64,000 nucleotides of DNA from Gnetum montanum. Taxonomy: Eukaryota; Streptophyta; Gnetopsida; Gnetales; Gnetaceae. The stretch covers positions 686,585 to 750,584 of the forward strand of contig MNCI01037842.1 of the NCBI GenBank assembly GCA_015680685.1, written 5' to 3'. Positions 13,100-25,129 of the stretch are shown piece after piece. Every line of letters begins with the position of its first letter. Position 1 is the stretch's first letter. Below the pieces are notes generated by a model. The model was not told the origin of the DNA. It ran no database searches and was given only the letters and a program-made list of their open reading frames with translations. Both the position numbers and the translations under genes were made by a program.

Positions 13100-13400
13100 T
13101 ATGCCTTACCTAGCCCCCATTAGGTTAGAAAACAACTACATATTAAAATTTATCATACTTCCAATAGTATACGCTGCATTTTACATTCACTTTGTTGTAT
13201 ACATAATTCACATGTTTACATTCGGTTCATTGTATTCGCATTTTTTTTACATTAGGTCCACTACTTGTGTAATTTACATTTCCTACATTAAGTCCACTAT
13301 GTGCATCATTTACATTTCACAATGAATTTGTTGTTTACATTAAGTCAACTATTGGCTGATTTTCATTTTACGTTGAGCTTGCTTGTTGCATTGCCTTTGT
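13100..13400 (+). repeat. Diffuse repeat of TTTACATT/GTCCACTA phrases
   Basis: Several irregular repeats of TTTACATT and AAGTCCACTA-like phrases follow the protease tail. The 74-codon ORF here (13101-13325) is repetitive and matches no protein I know. Confidence 0.4.
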
Positions 13401-13414
13401 CACCAATACGTTAC

Positions 13415-13790
13415 ATAAGGCCCGAAATGGCGTAAAACTAGCAATGGCCCGAAATGGAATAAAACTAGCGATTGCCCAAAATAGCCTAAAATTAGTGATG
13501 GCCAGAAATGGCCTAAAACTAGCAATGGCCCAAAATGGCCTAAAACTAGCGATGGCCCAAAATGGCCTTAAACTACCATCATAGCTTGCTAAGGCCTAAA
13601 ACTGGTTACTCCACTTCTCAAAAAACCACCAAAAACAAATAAAATTTTTCTTTTCCTTCAGTAAGCAATGGCTTGAAATGGCCTTAAACTATTACTACGG
13701 CCCGAAATGGCCTTAAACTATTGCTAAGGCCTAAAATGGCCTAAAACTAGCGATGGCCCAAAATGGCCTAAAACTAAAACGAGAAGCTTC
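13415..13790 (+). repeat. Minisatellite, about 30-bp unit, after the protease
   Basis: Roughly ten imperfect units of the type AATGGCCTAAAACTAGCGAT plus GGCCCAA lie in a row, with a 60-70 bp interruption near 13.62-13.67 kb. The units are not coding: each contains a TAG or TAA in two frames. A related array with the same GGCCTAAAACT core lies at 18555-18755, also right after a protease, so the array belongs to the element family. Confidence 0.8.
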
Positions 13791-14099
13791 CAAGGGGCCC
13801 AAGAAAGACAAAGAATAAAAATAATTATAAGACATTAACCAAAGTGAAACAAATTCTTTTACATTATATTCTTCATTCAATGTCAATCAATAATGTTTAC
13901 AAAAATTTTTAAATTCAAAGACAAAAATAAAAAAATCTCACACCACCACACTATGAGTCTTTTCCTGCATCACCATTTCCTATTTCATTGGGTCGTGCAT
14001 CTTCGTTCGAATCTTGCGTAAGAAAGAAAATGAAAACAATGAATCAAAGCTACAAGAAAGGCTTTTATAAAATAAACTATGACACAACTAAAAGTGACT

Positions 14100-16640
14100 A
14101 ACCTGACATGGCCCCACATCATTTCGGAGGGTATCCTATCCATGCCAACTACAAGACCTCATAGGATCTCCTCCTGAGTGAGGTTGGCCCAAGTCCTATC
14201 TCCTAGATCCACGCTTGCTGCAACCTTCCCTTTTTCCATAGCTGTCCATCTAGGTGGTCCTCAGGAAAATGTGGTGGTGGTGGTCTCACCAGTAGGAAGG
14301 GTCATTTTCCTTTTAGGATATTCACTAACCATCACCTATTGCATGAACTTTTCATAAGCTCCAAAAGCCCTAATGACATCATGGAATAGCTTGTGGGTAT
14401 GCAACTCAACAACTGCATCCCGGTATTGTTTACGATAGGTAGCACATTCCATTTTATACATGTGTGTATGGTTACTTTATGCCTATTCCCATTCGTAAAC
14501 CTTTGCACTATAATCCTTCTAGTCTTGGTTCTTCTGGGATAGAAGGTCCATCTACGTGCATTGTTCAATGATATCGTGAGTGGCCTCCTTTTTGCTTTGT
14601 ATGGTTGTCCAATATCTTGCATACTCAATTACTGTCGTATGCCTACTGCCATCGTGAGTGTCAAGGGCTAATAGAAATTCATTCTTGGATTGGAGATCTC
14701 CCACCTCAGTGGTTAGGTTCACCTTATCTTTCTCAAGTTTTTGTACCTACTTCCAAAGGTCCTCATTTACATGCCTATACTCCCATAAGGAGCATGCCGA
14801 GTATAACACGCATTTACTTGCTTCATCGTATATGTGACGATATACCTCGACTACCTCTGGCAGATTTTTGGGCACAACGTCAACCTCAATGGCTTGCTTA
14901 GGATCCCACTTGAGATGAGAGGCTGCCAACCATACATGGGAGAGTGTTAGTCATAGTGACATAGAAAAATTGCAACAATGTAGAAAGCCTAGCATAGTAA
15001 TTTTAATGTACCAATCTTAGGATCGATCTGCATTAGGCGATCGATCATGTCATCGACCACCCCCTCCATAAAATTAAATTTGTTGGGCATCTTAGTCCAA
15101 GGTTGAAGATGGATGAAAGAAGAAGGACCAGGGGCATCAACAATGGTGTCCACTGCACAATAAAACATGTTAGCCATGGTGGAGAGGACAAAAACAAAGC
15201 TGATTAACAATGTAAATGATAGTGTAAAGCTCCTACCCAACAAACCCTCAAGGGTGATAGTAGGGGGGTAACCCATCGACACACTATCAAACAAGTGGTC
15301 AAACTCTCCAGCATCAAATTGAAGCCCCTCTCTTTCCAACTAACCCAAAAGTATGGTAGCATCCTCAACACTCATGTGCCCCTTGGGTACTAAACCACAT
15401 TCTACAAAAAGATCATTAGCAAGGGTCTCTTCCTCTACAACAAGGACCTCTTCTTCTATGGTTGGGGCCTCTTCCTCCTCTTTATTAGGTGCCCCTATTC
15501 TAGGGGCTAGAACTGCTTCCTCTTCTTCTTCTTCTTCTTCTGATAAGACATGATTACAATAACTGGGCTACTCCAGCTTGAAATAGGCACTATGCTATGT
15601 AACGCTACATAGCGTAGCATAGTGTAGCAAGTGCTATGCTAACAAAATAGTCAAGCATACTTACCAATTAGGGGTTGCACTCTACAAACTTTGATTCGTA
15701 TATTTTTTCCCTCTCTTCATTCGTACAAGGAGGTTCCTCTACAGGATGAGACTTCTTATGTTGTAGCCTAATCTTCATTATTTTTGCAATGAGGTGTTCC
15801 CCCCTTAACACATTGCCTTTGTTAATGGAAGGTTCCTCTCCTACACTGTCCTAGGCACAAACGGGTCATGCCACCCGATCCCTCATCATTATTGAAAGTA
15901 ATTCCCCAATAGCTTCTCGGGGATCTTGGGATCAGCTGGTGCGAAAAACCTAGCAAATCCATGGCTTAGATATCTAGTTACAATCCTGCTATACCCAAGC
16001 ATCATTTTCATGGACCACCAGGAATTCTACAAATTATCATAGGCAAGCTACGAAAAAGGCATAGTGCATATTGAAATGAGAGTCAAGGTTCTCATGAAGC
16101 TTGACCATTTTAGCACATAATCCTTCTAAAAGGTACATGGCCCAATTGTAATGGGTTCCTTCCTCCATAACCTCTCTCATTATTCAAGCCTACTCCACTC
16201 CAAGGATTTTTCTTTGGGAGAGTAGCTTAGGAAAAGCATGGGCACAGAAGATACGGTAAACTGTTTGGACCAAGGCTAGATTGACCTTATGGATGTAAAT
16301 CCCCTTTCAGTCCTTGCTTGTCCCTAGCCATTCCTTGATATCCCCTTGATCGTTTTCATCTTTCATAGATTTTTCTCCTACAAGGAGACCATTAGAAGGA
16401 ACACTAAAAATATTTGCAAATAGTTGATCATTAATTTTGAACACCACCCGTACATTGTGAACATGTGTGCAAAAGCAGTCAGCCTTCTCGGAGAAGGAAT
16501 TAGCTAGGGAAAGCAATAACAAAAGAGTAAAAATAAATAGAAGGTTGGAGATCACCACCATGTAACACATCTTCTGACTCATCTCAACCAAATACTTTAA
16601 CGTCCCAAATGAACCAAGACCAAACTTTGGATAGAAAAAA
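14100..16640 (-). pseudogene. Antisense ORF of gypsy copy M
   Basis: A long degraded protein can be read from about 16.6 kb leftwards. Its N-terminal part (16591-16307, 94 codons open) has VVFKINDQLFANIFSVPSNG, the I..L...FsVPsnG pattern seen in plant retrotransposon antisense ORFs of the putative plant transposon protein type (from memory). Next come a W/Y-rich segment, an Asn-Trp-Ala-Met helix block (about 16.13 kb) and YLSHGFARFFAPADPKIP (about 15.94 kb). A Glu-rich tract (15.35-15.55 kb), a FDHLFDSVSMGYPPT block and a coiled-coil-like C-terminus (14.35-14.93 kb) complete it. Several frameshifts and stops. Its function is unknown. Confidence 0.6.
15588..15624. repeat. Short hairpin inside the antisense ORF
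   Basis: CACTATGCTA at 15588-15597 is the exact reverse complement of TAGCATAGTG at 15615-15624. The 17-base loop itself contains further GCTAC/GTAGC-like matches. It is the same motif as the palindromes in the LTR at 7.3-7.95 kb, and lies between the Glu-rich tract and the SKFVECNP block of the antisense ORF. Confidence 0.7.
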
Positions 16641-17290
16641 AGATTGAAATATACTAGGTTGCCTAGGAAGTCCTATAAGATTTTAGAATACTTTCTTAAA
16701 GATGATCATATATAACATAACTATTTGAGGAAGCTCATAAGAAGCATGATCATTTTTTCATCATATTTAGAGATCCACCAAGAGCAACCAAAGATGATCC
16801 AAAACTACCAAATTACTTTAGATTGAATAGGTTTTGTCATATCATCAAATGGCTAGTCATGATACCAATTTTTTCTTAGCATTAAATGATGACCTCTAAA
16901 AGATGATTTACTATGGAGAGTAGGTGTTATATGAGCCCAACTCTCCAAACACCAATAATAATGCTTACACTATAGCCTCATTCATCACAACTGAATAGTC
17001 TAATTCTCCTAGAAAACCATTTGTCATTAGAGTACCACCAACTAGTACTTGTTCCCAAAACACAAAACCTAAAGAGCCCTTCCTCATACAGGTACTACCA
17101 TCTCCATCTCCTAAGAAGAATTTTATCATACATGTTCCACCTTTAATGACATCAACATCATGACCTAAACAAAATGTTGCCAATCCTTCTAAGGCTAGGA
17201 AAATGTTTGTTATTCGAATCCCTCCACCTTAAACAAGAAAATCTATAACAAACCATGATTAAATCTTACCTATAATGTCCAACAACTAAA
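16641..17290 (+). pseudogene. Gag C-terminus of gypsy copy R
   Basis: The segment from about 16.73 kb aligns residue by residue with copy M gag: EAHKKHDHFFIIFRDP against EAIKCHQWYYELLRYP, then FRLNRFC, and after a frameshift YHQMASHDTNFFLALNDDL against the zinc knuckle. The last knuckle Cys is replaced by Phe. A run of PFVIRVPP/PFLIQVLP-like repeats follows, as in copy M. It begins within about 100 bp of the start of the copy M antisense ORF, with no LTR between, so its 5' half is missing. Confidence 0.65.
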
Positions 17291-18330
17291 CAATTAACAA
17301 GAGATTATCACCACAATGGCAATGAAAACAACTTTGACCAAGCCAACAACTAAGCCTACTAAAGGTAGCCAACAAAAAAAGGCTTGGAAACAAGTTAATC
17401 CACTAAGCTTTATGCCAAGATTAGATACACCTATGGACAAGGAGCCCAAGGCACATACTTTGAAATATGAGCCACAAACTCTAGGAAGGATGGATGAAAT
17501 TAAGACCACCAAGGCTAAAAGATTACATGCTATGAAAAAGAATTTTTCCATAACAATGAAGCAAGCCAAATACTTCTTAAAACAAAAGAACATGTCATTG
17601 AACTTATACAGCTTAGTCATGAATTCTCCCAATCATAGGGATGTACTAGCTCAAGTATTAACTTCCATCCCTATGAGTAGAGACATGCCTACCAACAAGG
17701 AGTCTATCCACTCTATCATTAAGCAAGTTTCACTTAGGGAAAATGGGCATCAACACATGCTCAACTTTCATGATAGTGAGGTAAAGATCAACTTGCAAAA
17801 TGGAGAAGTGGTATCTGCTCCTCTTCTCATTACCATATGTGTTGTCATACATCATGTTCATGTGGATGATGGGATGAAAATCAACATAATATCAATTCAC
17901 CATTATTAAGAAACTAGTCTTAATCAAAAACATCCAAGAAACCATTATCTCAACACTCAAGTCATTTAATAGGTCACGAGTAGTAGTTCAAGGTTCCATC
18001 TCCCTAAATTTCATAACCAAGGATAGTTTTCCACATCTGATAATTTCCTAGTAATTGAAGAAATCCAGGTTTTAACTTGATCCTAGGAACATCATGGTTA
18101 GCAAAGCGTTGGGTAGTCTCATCTTCTATACATTAGGAGATCCACTTGCCATACAATGGTTGTGAAATTGTCATTCATGGGGACAACACATGTTTACCAT
18201 TTATCAACAACATCAACATTGACTGAGGTTTGAATGTGTAGTTTCAAGAGGAAACTCTTGATACTTATACTAGGACCGATAACAAGAAAAACTACAATGT
18301 TAGTAGCACCAACTCTAAAATGCTAAATAA
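17291..18330 (+). pseudogene. Linker and protease of gypsy copy R
   Basis: A 197-codon open frame (17316-17909) starts with a Lys/Thr/Pro-rich linker (residues 1-95). It continues with NLYSLVMNSPNHRDVL, matching SLYDLVMTSTAHHEAM of copy M, and ends with LLITICV and HVDDGMKINII, the degraded active-site DDGAT. Beyond the stop, about 18.06-18.10 kb keeps LILGTSWLA-like residues. It is the longest uninterrupted frame of the window outside the LINE, but it is a retrotransposon remnant and not a host gene. Confidence 0.65.
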
Positions 18331-18554
18331 TCAATGAAAGCACTTTCTAATGGCCATATTATATGATAAATGTGATGAAACTAGCATCACATAAAAGAAG
18401 CCCCTTGATTTATCAGAGATCAAGTAACAAGTACATCATAGATACCTTATACCTTATTTTATTAACACTTGTTTGTTCACTTTTGCAACCTTATATCATG
18501 TTTCATTATTTTTTTTATCCCTATATGCTTTTTTGATATCATCTCATACTTCCT

Positions 18555-18755
18555 AGAAAAGTGTGGCCATGGCTTGCTAAGGCCTAAAACTAGCAACACC
18601 ATGGCCTGAAAAGGCCTAAAATTGGTAAAACAATGATCTACCAAGGCCTAAAATTGGAAATACAATGGCTTACCAAGAACTAAAATTGATGACCCATGGC
18701 TCTCTAAGGCCTAAAACTAGCAACGTAATGACCTACCAATGCCTAAAAACTACTA
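18555..18755 (+). repeat. Minisatellite after the copy R protease
   Basis: Five to six imperfect units of about 35 bp with the core AAGGCCTAAAACTAGCAA, e.g. at 18578, 18609, 18639 and 18696. The core is shared with the array at 13.4-13.8 kb, and the position relative to the protease is the same. Confidence 0.7.
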
Positions 18756-18759
18756 AATG

Positions 18760-21600
18760 GACAACCTCTCTAGTTTTTTACTTACATGCATATTATGTCT
18801 AGTTTTCACAATTTTTATATTTTTACAATACTTTATAGCCTTGTCTTTTACAATCATTTTAAATTGTAGCCCTTTACACCAAAGATTATAAAACATAGAA
18901 AAATGTAAAACATAAAAAATGATCAAGAAATTTTATCTTTGACAATAGATGGAGTGCACATGCCTTGAATAGCCTAAATTCATCAACTTCACTAACATAC
19001 AAGTGTAAAGAAAACACCAAAAGTTTGCAAAAAATTAACTAGGAAAGATTTTAGTTTTTAGTTTATATCCCTTGTTTATAGTTCACTAGTTGCATAACAA
19101 AAATCAAAAACATTTTAACATGCCTAAAACCTATCCATATTTGCTTATGCACTAGAATTTGAAATCCTACATTACTAAAAATTCAACCAAAAATGCTCAC
19201 ACATTGATGATGTAAGTCCCACATACTATGGTAGCATATGGCGTAGTGTGTGAAGCCTCAAAAACTAGGTAGTACTATGATTCATGAGGATCTATACATT
19301 ACTTATAAAGACCCTTATCACTAGTGGATGAAGAAGCCTCATCTAGATCTTCTTTGATGCTCTTGGAGTATGATAGCTTGTCTTTACTCTTGTTTTCATG
19401 CTTCTTTCTATATATCAGTGGCATAATAGCTTTAATAGAAACTTCAACCACCTTACCCTTAATGTCCTTGAGGATAATCATCATATTTTTATCCATAACA
19501 TTTTAAATCTAGTCCACCTTGTGGGCTAATTCTATCAAGGCCTTCTTAGTTTAAACTTGATCTAGTACCAAGGCCTTAATTGCAATGGGAGGTTTATCTA
19601 TACCTTTAATTTTTTCACCTTCCTTTGACACACAGTTTTTTTATTGTACTCCTCAGTTAATTACCATTTTTACCATTTATCTTCCATTCTTCCAATGGTG
19701 TCTAGGAGTACTTTTATTTCTTCCATAGACTTTTTACAAACTTGGCCCATCATGTATATGTCTACATGCTGCATTCTTTCCTACTAAAGAACTTTCATGA
19801 TGGACATCAATTGTTCTCTTTGGCTAAATTTATGATGTGATAGCAATGAGTAATCTTCATGTATCTCTTCATGACAATGTCCAAGGATTCCTAGGCTCCT
19901 TGTATTCATCCAACCATCTTCTTCTATATGTTTAAAATATAGGCATTAGTTTGAAATTTTGCATAGAATAATTTAACCATATCTTCCCAATGATAAAATG
20001 ATTTAAAAGATAAATATTTGTGCTAGGTTTCTACATGGTCAATAAAGTTGTAAGGAAATATTTGTGACTTCTACTAATTGCTCATGATTTGATAGGAGTC
20101 CTACCAATTTTGGACCAACTGTATTTGTGATATAATTTGTAGTGTGATGTCATCATAAGATTTGAAGACAATGTTGAGTGGATTGCCAAGAACACTCATA
20201 TATATCATTGTATTTAAGAAATATAAAAGATATTATAATACATATAATACAAGCAAAACTTGTGTTTCCATGATAAGAGATAAAGATAATATTTATAATT
20301 TTATGTTTTATAGCTTTTATGGATTTTAGAATTATAAGGAAAAAATAATAATAAACACACATGAATTGTGATTCCTTTTGGGGATAGGTGCAATTATTGT
20401 GTTGTAATCCCTCTTGAGAACGAGTTCAACACCACACATGAAATGCAATAAAAATAACTCTTAGTCATAATCTTGATTGTCCAACACCATGTTGTATAGT
20501 TATGAAATTCTTGTACAAGGAAGAATCATCGTAGCTTAAGAAAATGAGAATTAAATAAATATTTTAAATTTTTTTTAGTATTTTATGCTTTTTAGTATTT
20601 TAGAGCTTAAGGCATTGATGGTAGAATAATGGAAAACTATAATCTTTGTTCACCATGCAAACACTAGACTCTACATCAAGCATATGGTTCTAGGCTACAT
20701 AACAAGGTAGCACTTTAACAAAGTCTATCTATACTATTGAGAGAAATGACTCAAAACACACACAAGACAAGGAAGAAAATTAACATATCAAAGGAAAGAA
20801 GAGCTTTTCACATAAAATGAGATGCTAAAGGCCAAATGAAAATGCTAAAATAAACTTATTTTATGTTAGTTCTTATCCTAGGTATTTATATTTTTAAGAA
20901 ATAATAGTGGAGGTTCAATTATTCCTAAGCATTAGTGGAGCTCCATTAGCATAGCCTAGACATCCCAAGAACATACTAGAGATGGCAAGAAAGTAAATGG
21001 ACATAGCTAGGCTTGCAAGGAGGATGCATTAATGCCCCTATGTTGACATACAAGATGCACCAATGTAAGGCAGTTAGCAAAGCCCCTTTCCAACATACTT
21101 TTCTTCCAAGTTTGGATAAAGCTAAAACACTAGGAAACATGCCAGAAGATTTCTAAAGTTCCCAAAAAAGCTAGAAATATTCTAGAAACTCTGAAACATG
21201 CTTTAAATCTACAAGTGTAAAATGGAAGACTATGATGCAAACCTAAGAGGTAGAAATCTAAACCATGCATGGGAATTCTATAAATACATGGTGTAAAATA
21301 TTTCCTAAGTCCAAGGCTTATAATCAACTTATAAAATGTGACTGGATGACTCATCATTTTCCCATGACTGAGTAAAGCTAGTCTCATAGATTTAACATCC
21401 AAGACATGAAACTATGACCTAATACATGATGTGATTAATGTACATTAATACAAGTATAAAAATATACAGACCATGATTATAATACAATATAAGTTAGCTT
21501 ATTGAGAACTTCTAGGGGTGATGGTTGAGAGAAGAATCTCCCTAACATGTCTACTTAATATGATAATAAGTGTGAATATCTAGGAACCAACATATGAAAT
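18760..21600. other. Decayed element sequence, no clear gene
   Basis: AT-rich. The - strand ORF at 19496-19299 (65 codons) has Lys/Ser-rich, Glu/Asp-rich composition and could belong to the C-terminal part of the antisense ORF. Other ORFs (20153-20362, 21130-21402) show no motif. A single motif like the LTR palindromes (GTAGCATATGGCGTAG) occurs near 19.23 kb. Confidence 0.35.
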
Positions 21601-21639
21601 CTCTAAAGTTAGGCTCCTAGGTCTAATACCCTTTCTTGG

Positions 21640-24000
21640 AGCTAGTTCTTCTATTTATACATCAGTTACTGCTCTTGTAGAAGTACTCGACATCATTTCT
21701 TAGCTTCCACTTTAAATTGTACACGACTTCTTCTTTCTTGCAAGAGCTTGTGCTGGGCCACATCTAATTCGATCACTACTCAATGAAGTTTTTCTTCGAA
21801 CTCTATGCATAGTTGATCTACAAAAGTTTTATGCACATAAAGACACCTCCTTCATTTTGCTAAATTCCTTCTTTTGTCTCCTTGGGTCTCCTCTTAAGGA
21901 TTGTGATAGTTGCTTCATGGAAAATGATATACATGTTTTCCAATAGATCCATCTTCTCCTATAGTGCTGGCTCACTTAAAATCATTTTTCAATGTTTTGC
22001 ATGCAAGGTATTGAATTTCTTCTTTATCTCATTTCTTTTTCTAGTTATTTATTTATTGAGTAGAGCTATAAGTTTTTGCAATCTATGAACCTTGACACCC
22101 TTGGTTACCTACTCAATTAGATGAATCTTCCTAAGCTTATTAATTTTCCTAGTAGTAATTTTTGCTAACTCCTATCATAATTTTCAATGTTCTTTCTCCA
22201 TATGAAGGTATTTGTCCTAAAATTGGCCAATGATTTGACTTTCATTCTCCAATATTTGTACCTACTAGGAAAGGAAAAGCATTTTTTTGTCTTTTTCTTT
22301 TCTCATTTTCTCCCACTCTTATGACTAATGGTTTAGCTTTCTAATTTTTTACTTTCAACCATCTTTCATGAACATGAATTTTTTATCAACCTAGCATACT
22401 CAAAATAATTCAACATGTAGGTGCATAATCTACACCTTTAAAGTGACTGTCAAAGATTTTGGTACTAATAGTGTAATGTATTATAGTTTTTAATGTAATC
22501 ATCTTATCTTCACTTGGCTTCTTCGTAACTTCCTTAGATAAAAAGTTTTCTCAACATCTATGGTTTCTAACTTGACCTATGTTTTAATGAGTTCAATATT
22601 CACCATACTATTAATATGTCTATATAATAACTCAATACATGAATCAATCCTTTGCTCTTTTTCTACCTAATGGCTAGTTCTAGGTTTATCAATGAGTACC
22701 TAGACGACTTCTACTACATTCTAGATATTGTACATGCTACACCTCAATCGATGTCAAGAGAAAATGCTTCATGAAGAAACATGAATTTGAGATTGAATTT
22801 GGAAATCATAATGAACCATGGGTGGATCATCTATCAAGGAATAAGGGCACTAGAAAATGTCCTTCCTTATATCATCACCACCTATGATGGCTCTCCTTAT
22901 TTTTAAGAAATTATTTTGAAGATCTAGTAAATCCTCAACATGAATTATGATAGCCTTCTCCTCACCTTCAATGTGCATAATAGGTCAAAATTCTCACCAA
23001 GAATAGGTTCCTAAGTCTACCTAATACTAAAACCAAGAGGTCATGAAATAGATCTACTAGGCCATCATACCTATGTATATTGAGATACTTGAGACACATA
23101 TGTTAACCTTGTTTAGTACTAATCTAGCTAGTATGAAGGATCGATATGAGATACCTCCATAGAAGGCATCTCATCCTCTAAATTAAGTATAACCTCAACA
23201 ACCTCTCGGAATTATCTTAGAGCTACCACCATTATATTCTTCTAGTCCTTCATTCTTATAGTTATGGGATGTCTTCCCACATGATTAAATATGCCTACTA
23301 GTTCACAAAGTTTTTGAATTAACCTTGGAAAGACATAGATCTCCATCTTGTCTTTGGCCATATCCATGAAATTTTGATCCAAAGCATTGTAGAAAAAAAA
23401 TAATATGTTGATGATGCACTTTTCTTTCATCTTTATCATAACTTTTAATCCCAAAGTAGAGATAGCTAATGGTCATTTGGTAGGAAAAAATCTGTGTGTG
23501 ACAATTTTATACATGGCATTATGAACCAAGGGAAGGTTGGACATCTTCACCTCTACTTCGTCCATGTCAAAGGTTTTGATCAAGATTTTTAACTTAATCT
23601 TAACCTCAATCTTGTGGGTTCATAAGCACTAGTTATGTACTGACTTATCTGAAACTTTGATAATCCTATAGAATATCCATGTAGAGATAAGCATAGGAAT
23701 CCTTCCAACAAAAGTCATGGCACTATCTTCTACAAGGTTTTCATAGAATTCCTCTACCTTGTATCAATACCATGTGAAGGACTAGGTGATGTACTCATAA
23801 CAGCCTATCCACTATAACAACTCCTTGAGTTTAGGAGGATAGATCTCATGAAATTAATAGTAGTTCTTTTCTTTGTCAATTAGTCACTATTGGGAATCAT
23901 GTATAGCCAAGCCTTCTTGGATGTCATTTGGCTCATCATTTTTATCCTTTTATAGCTCCTCTAGTACTTATTCAACCACCTATTACCATGCACATGCTTG
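21640..24000 (-). pseudogene. Antisense ORF remnant of gypsy copy R
   Basis: On the - strand from about 23.76 kb one reads EFYENLVEDSAMTFVGRIP and then ISTWIFYRIIKVSD. After interruptions there are PLVHNAMYKIVTHRFFPT and an open 70-codon frame (23454-23242) with YVFPRLIQKLCELVGIF. This is the FY.NL...V.G..I and W...I...L.PT pattern of the antisense ORFs of plant gypsy elements (from memory). Further on, 21.9-22.1 kb is a Lys/Glu-rich coiled-coil-like stretch like the C-terminus in copy M. Many stops and frameshifts. Confidence 0.5.
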
Positions 24001-25100
24001 ATCTAAAGATTGAGAATGTGGCTACTTGTCTTCCAATCTGCTTCTAGATGGAAGCCCTTCAAGAGCAAGTTTTGTAGGTTCTAGATCAAAATATCTAAGC
24101 TTTTCTTTTTCCTTATTCATAAGAGTCAGTGGTTCATGCATGGATCCATAAACAAAGGCCTAAATGTTTCATCCATGGCCCTTCTTAATTTGTAGTGCTT
24201 TAATGGTAATCATCCTAACATGGTGAGCTATAAAGATTGCCAAAAATCAAGTAATTACCTAGACATAATAATATCCTTGCAAAACTTTCTCATAAAAAAA
24301 TGATAAATATAATCCTTGGAAATACTAAAGAAACATTATCATAACTATGAGATCATGGTTTTCATGGGTAAATACAAATAAGGTAGAATATGCCTATATA
24401 ACTACCAAATACATTAAATACATACCCATATTAATGTCTCTCCCCTAAAATTAACTATAAGACACCAAGCTTGAACCATGGTAAGAAATTCAACAATAAG
24501 AAATACCAAAAATCATGCATGAATATATATCAATAATCCAATATTTAAGGTAAAAAACTAGTATATTTTTTCCTTAAGGAAGGCAAAAAATGAAATTGCA
24601 AAGTGTGAAAATGAGTTTGGGAGGATTCCCCTTCATTTAAACTAGTCCACTAGGATATGCAAGGTGCATTGGCACAAGGATATTGAAATTCCTATGCTAA
24701 AATAGGGGGTGAATTAGAACACTCTTAAAATCATGGAAAAATGTAAAAATTTATCTTCTAAGCCATGAAATTACCATCCTTGTTCACCAGAGTCATGCAC
24801 AAGGTTAATAACATGTCTAAATCACCATGAATCCACCTAGAAAAATTTCAAAAAGTGTGATAATAAGAGCATTATAAACTTATCTTTGGTGACATCCACA
24901 ATCATTGGAATTATGTTGATTAATTCATTTATTCATTTCTATGATTCAAATCTAAGAAAGAGGGGTGAGAAAAATAGCAAAATGATTAGAGCACTAAGAA
25001 TAATAAATGAAAGATATAAATGAGATTATCAATGTGAAGAAGAGTTACTTCTTTAAGAGAAAGATCATATACTTAAAATATGTGATTTCTAAAAATTAAA
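24001..25100. other. AT-rich stretch, no gene recognised
   Basis: Nothing coding or repeated that I can support between the copy R antisense ORF and the chromovirus. Confidence 0.4.
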
Positions 25101-25129
25101 TTTAGATGGAAGCAACCAAGGTAAAGGCT

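Noticed and set aside
13415-13790. Protein-coding repeat
   Set aside because: Units contain stops in frames tested and vary in length, so a minisatellite fits better.
15353-15553. Ser-rich 66-codon + strand ORF
   Set aside because: It is the complement of the Glu-rich tract of the antisense ORF.
17294-17632. 112-codon hydrophobic - strand ORF, membrane-like
   Set aside because: Shadow of the Lys-rich gag/protease linker; A/T-rich complement gives Leu/Phe runs.
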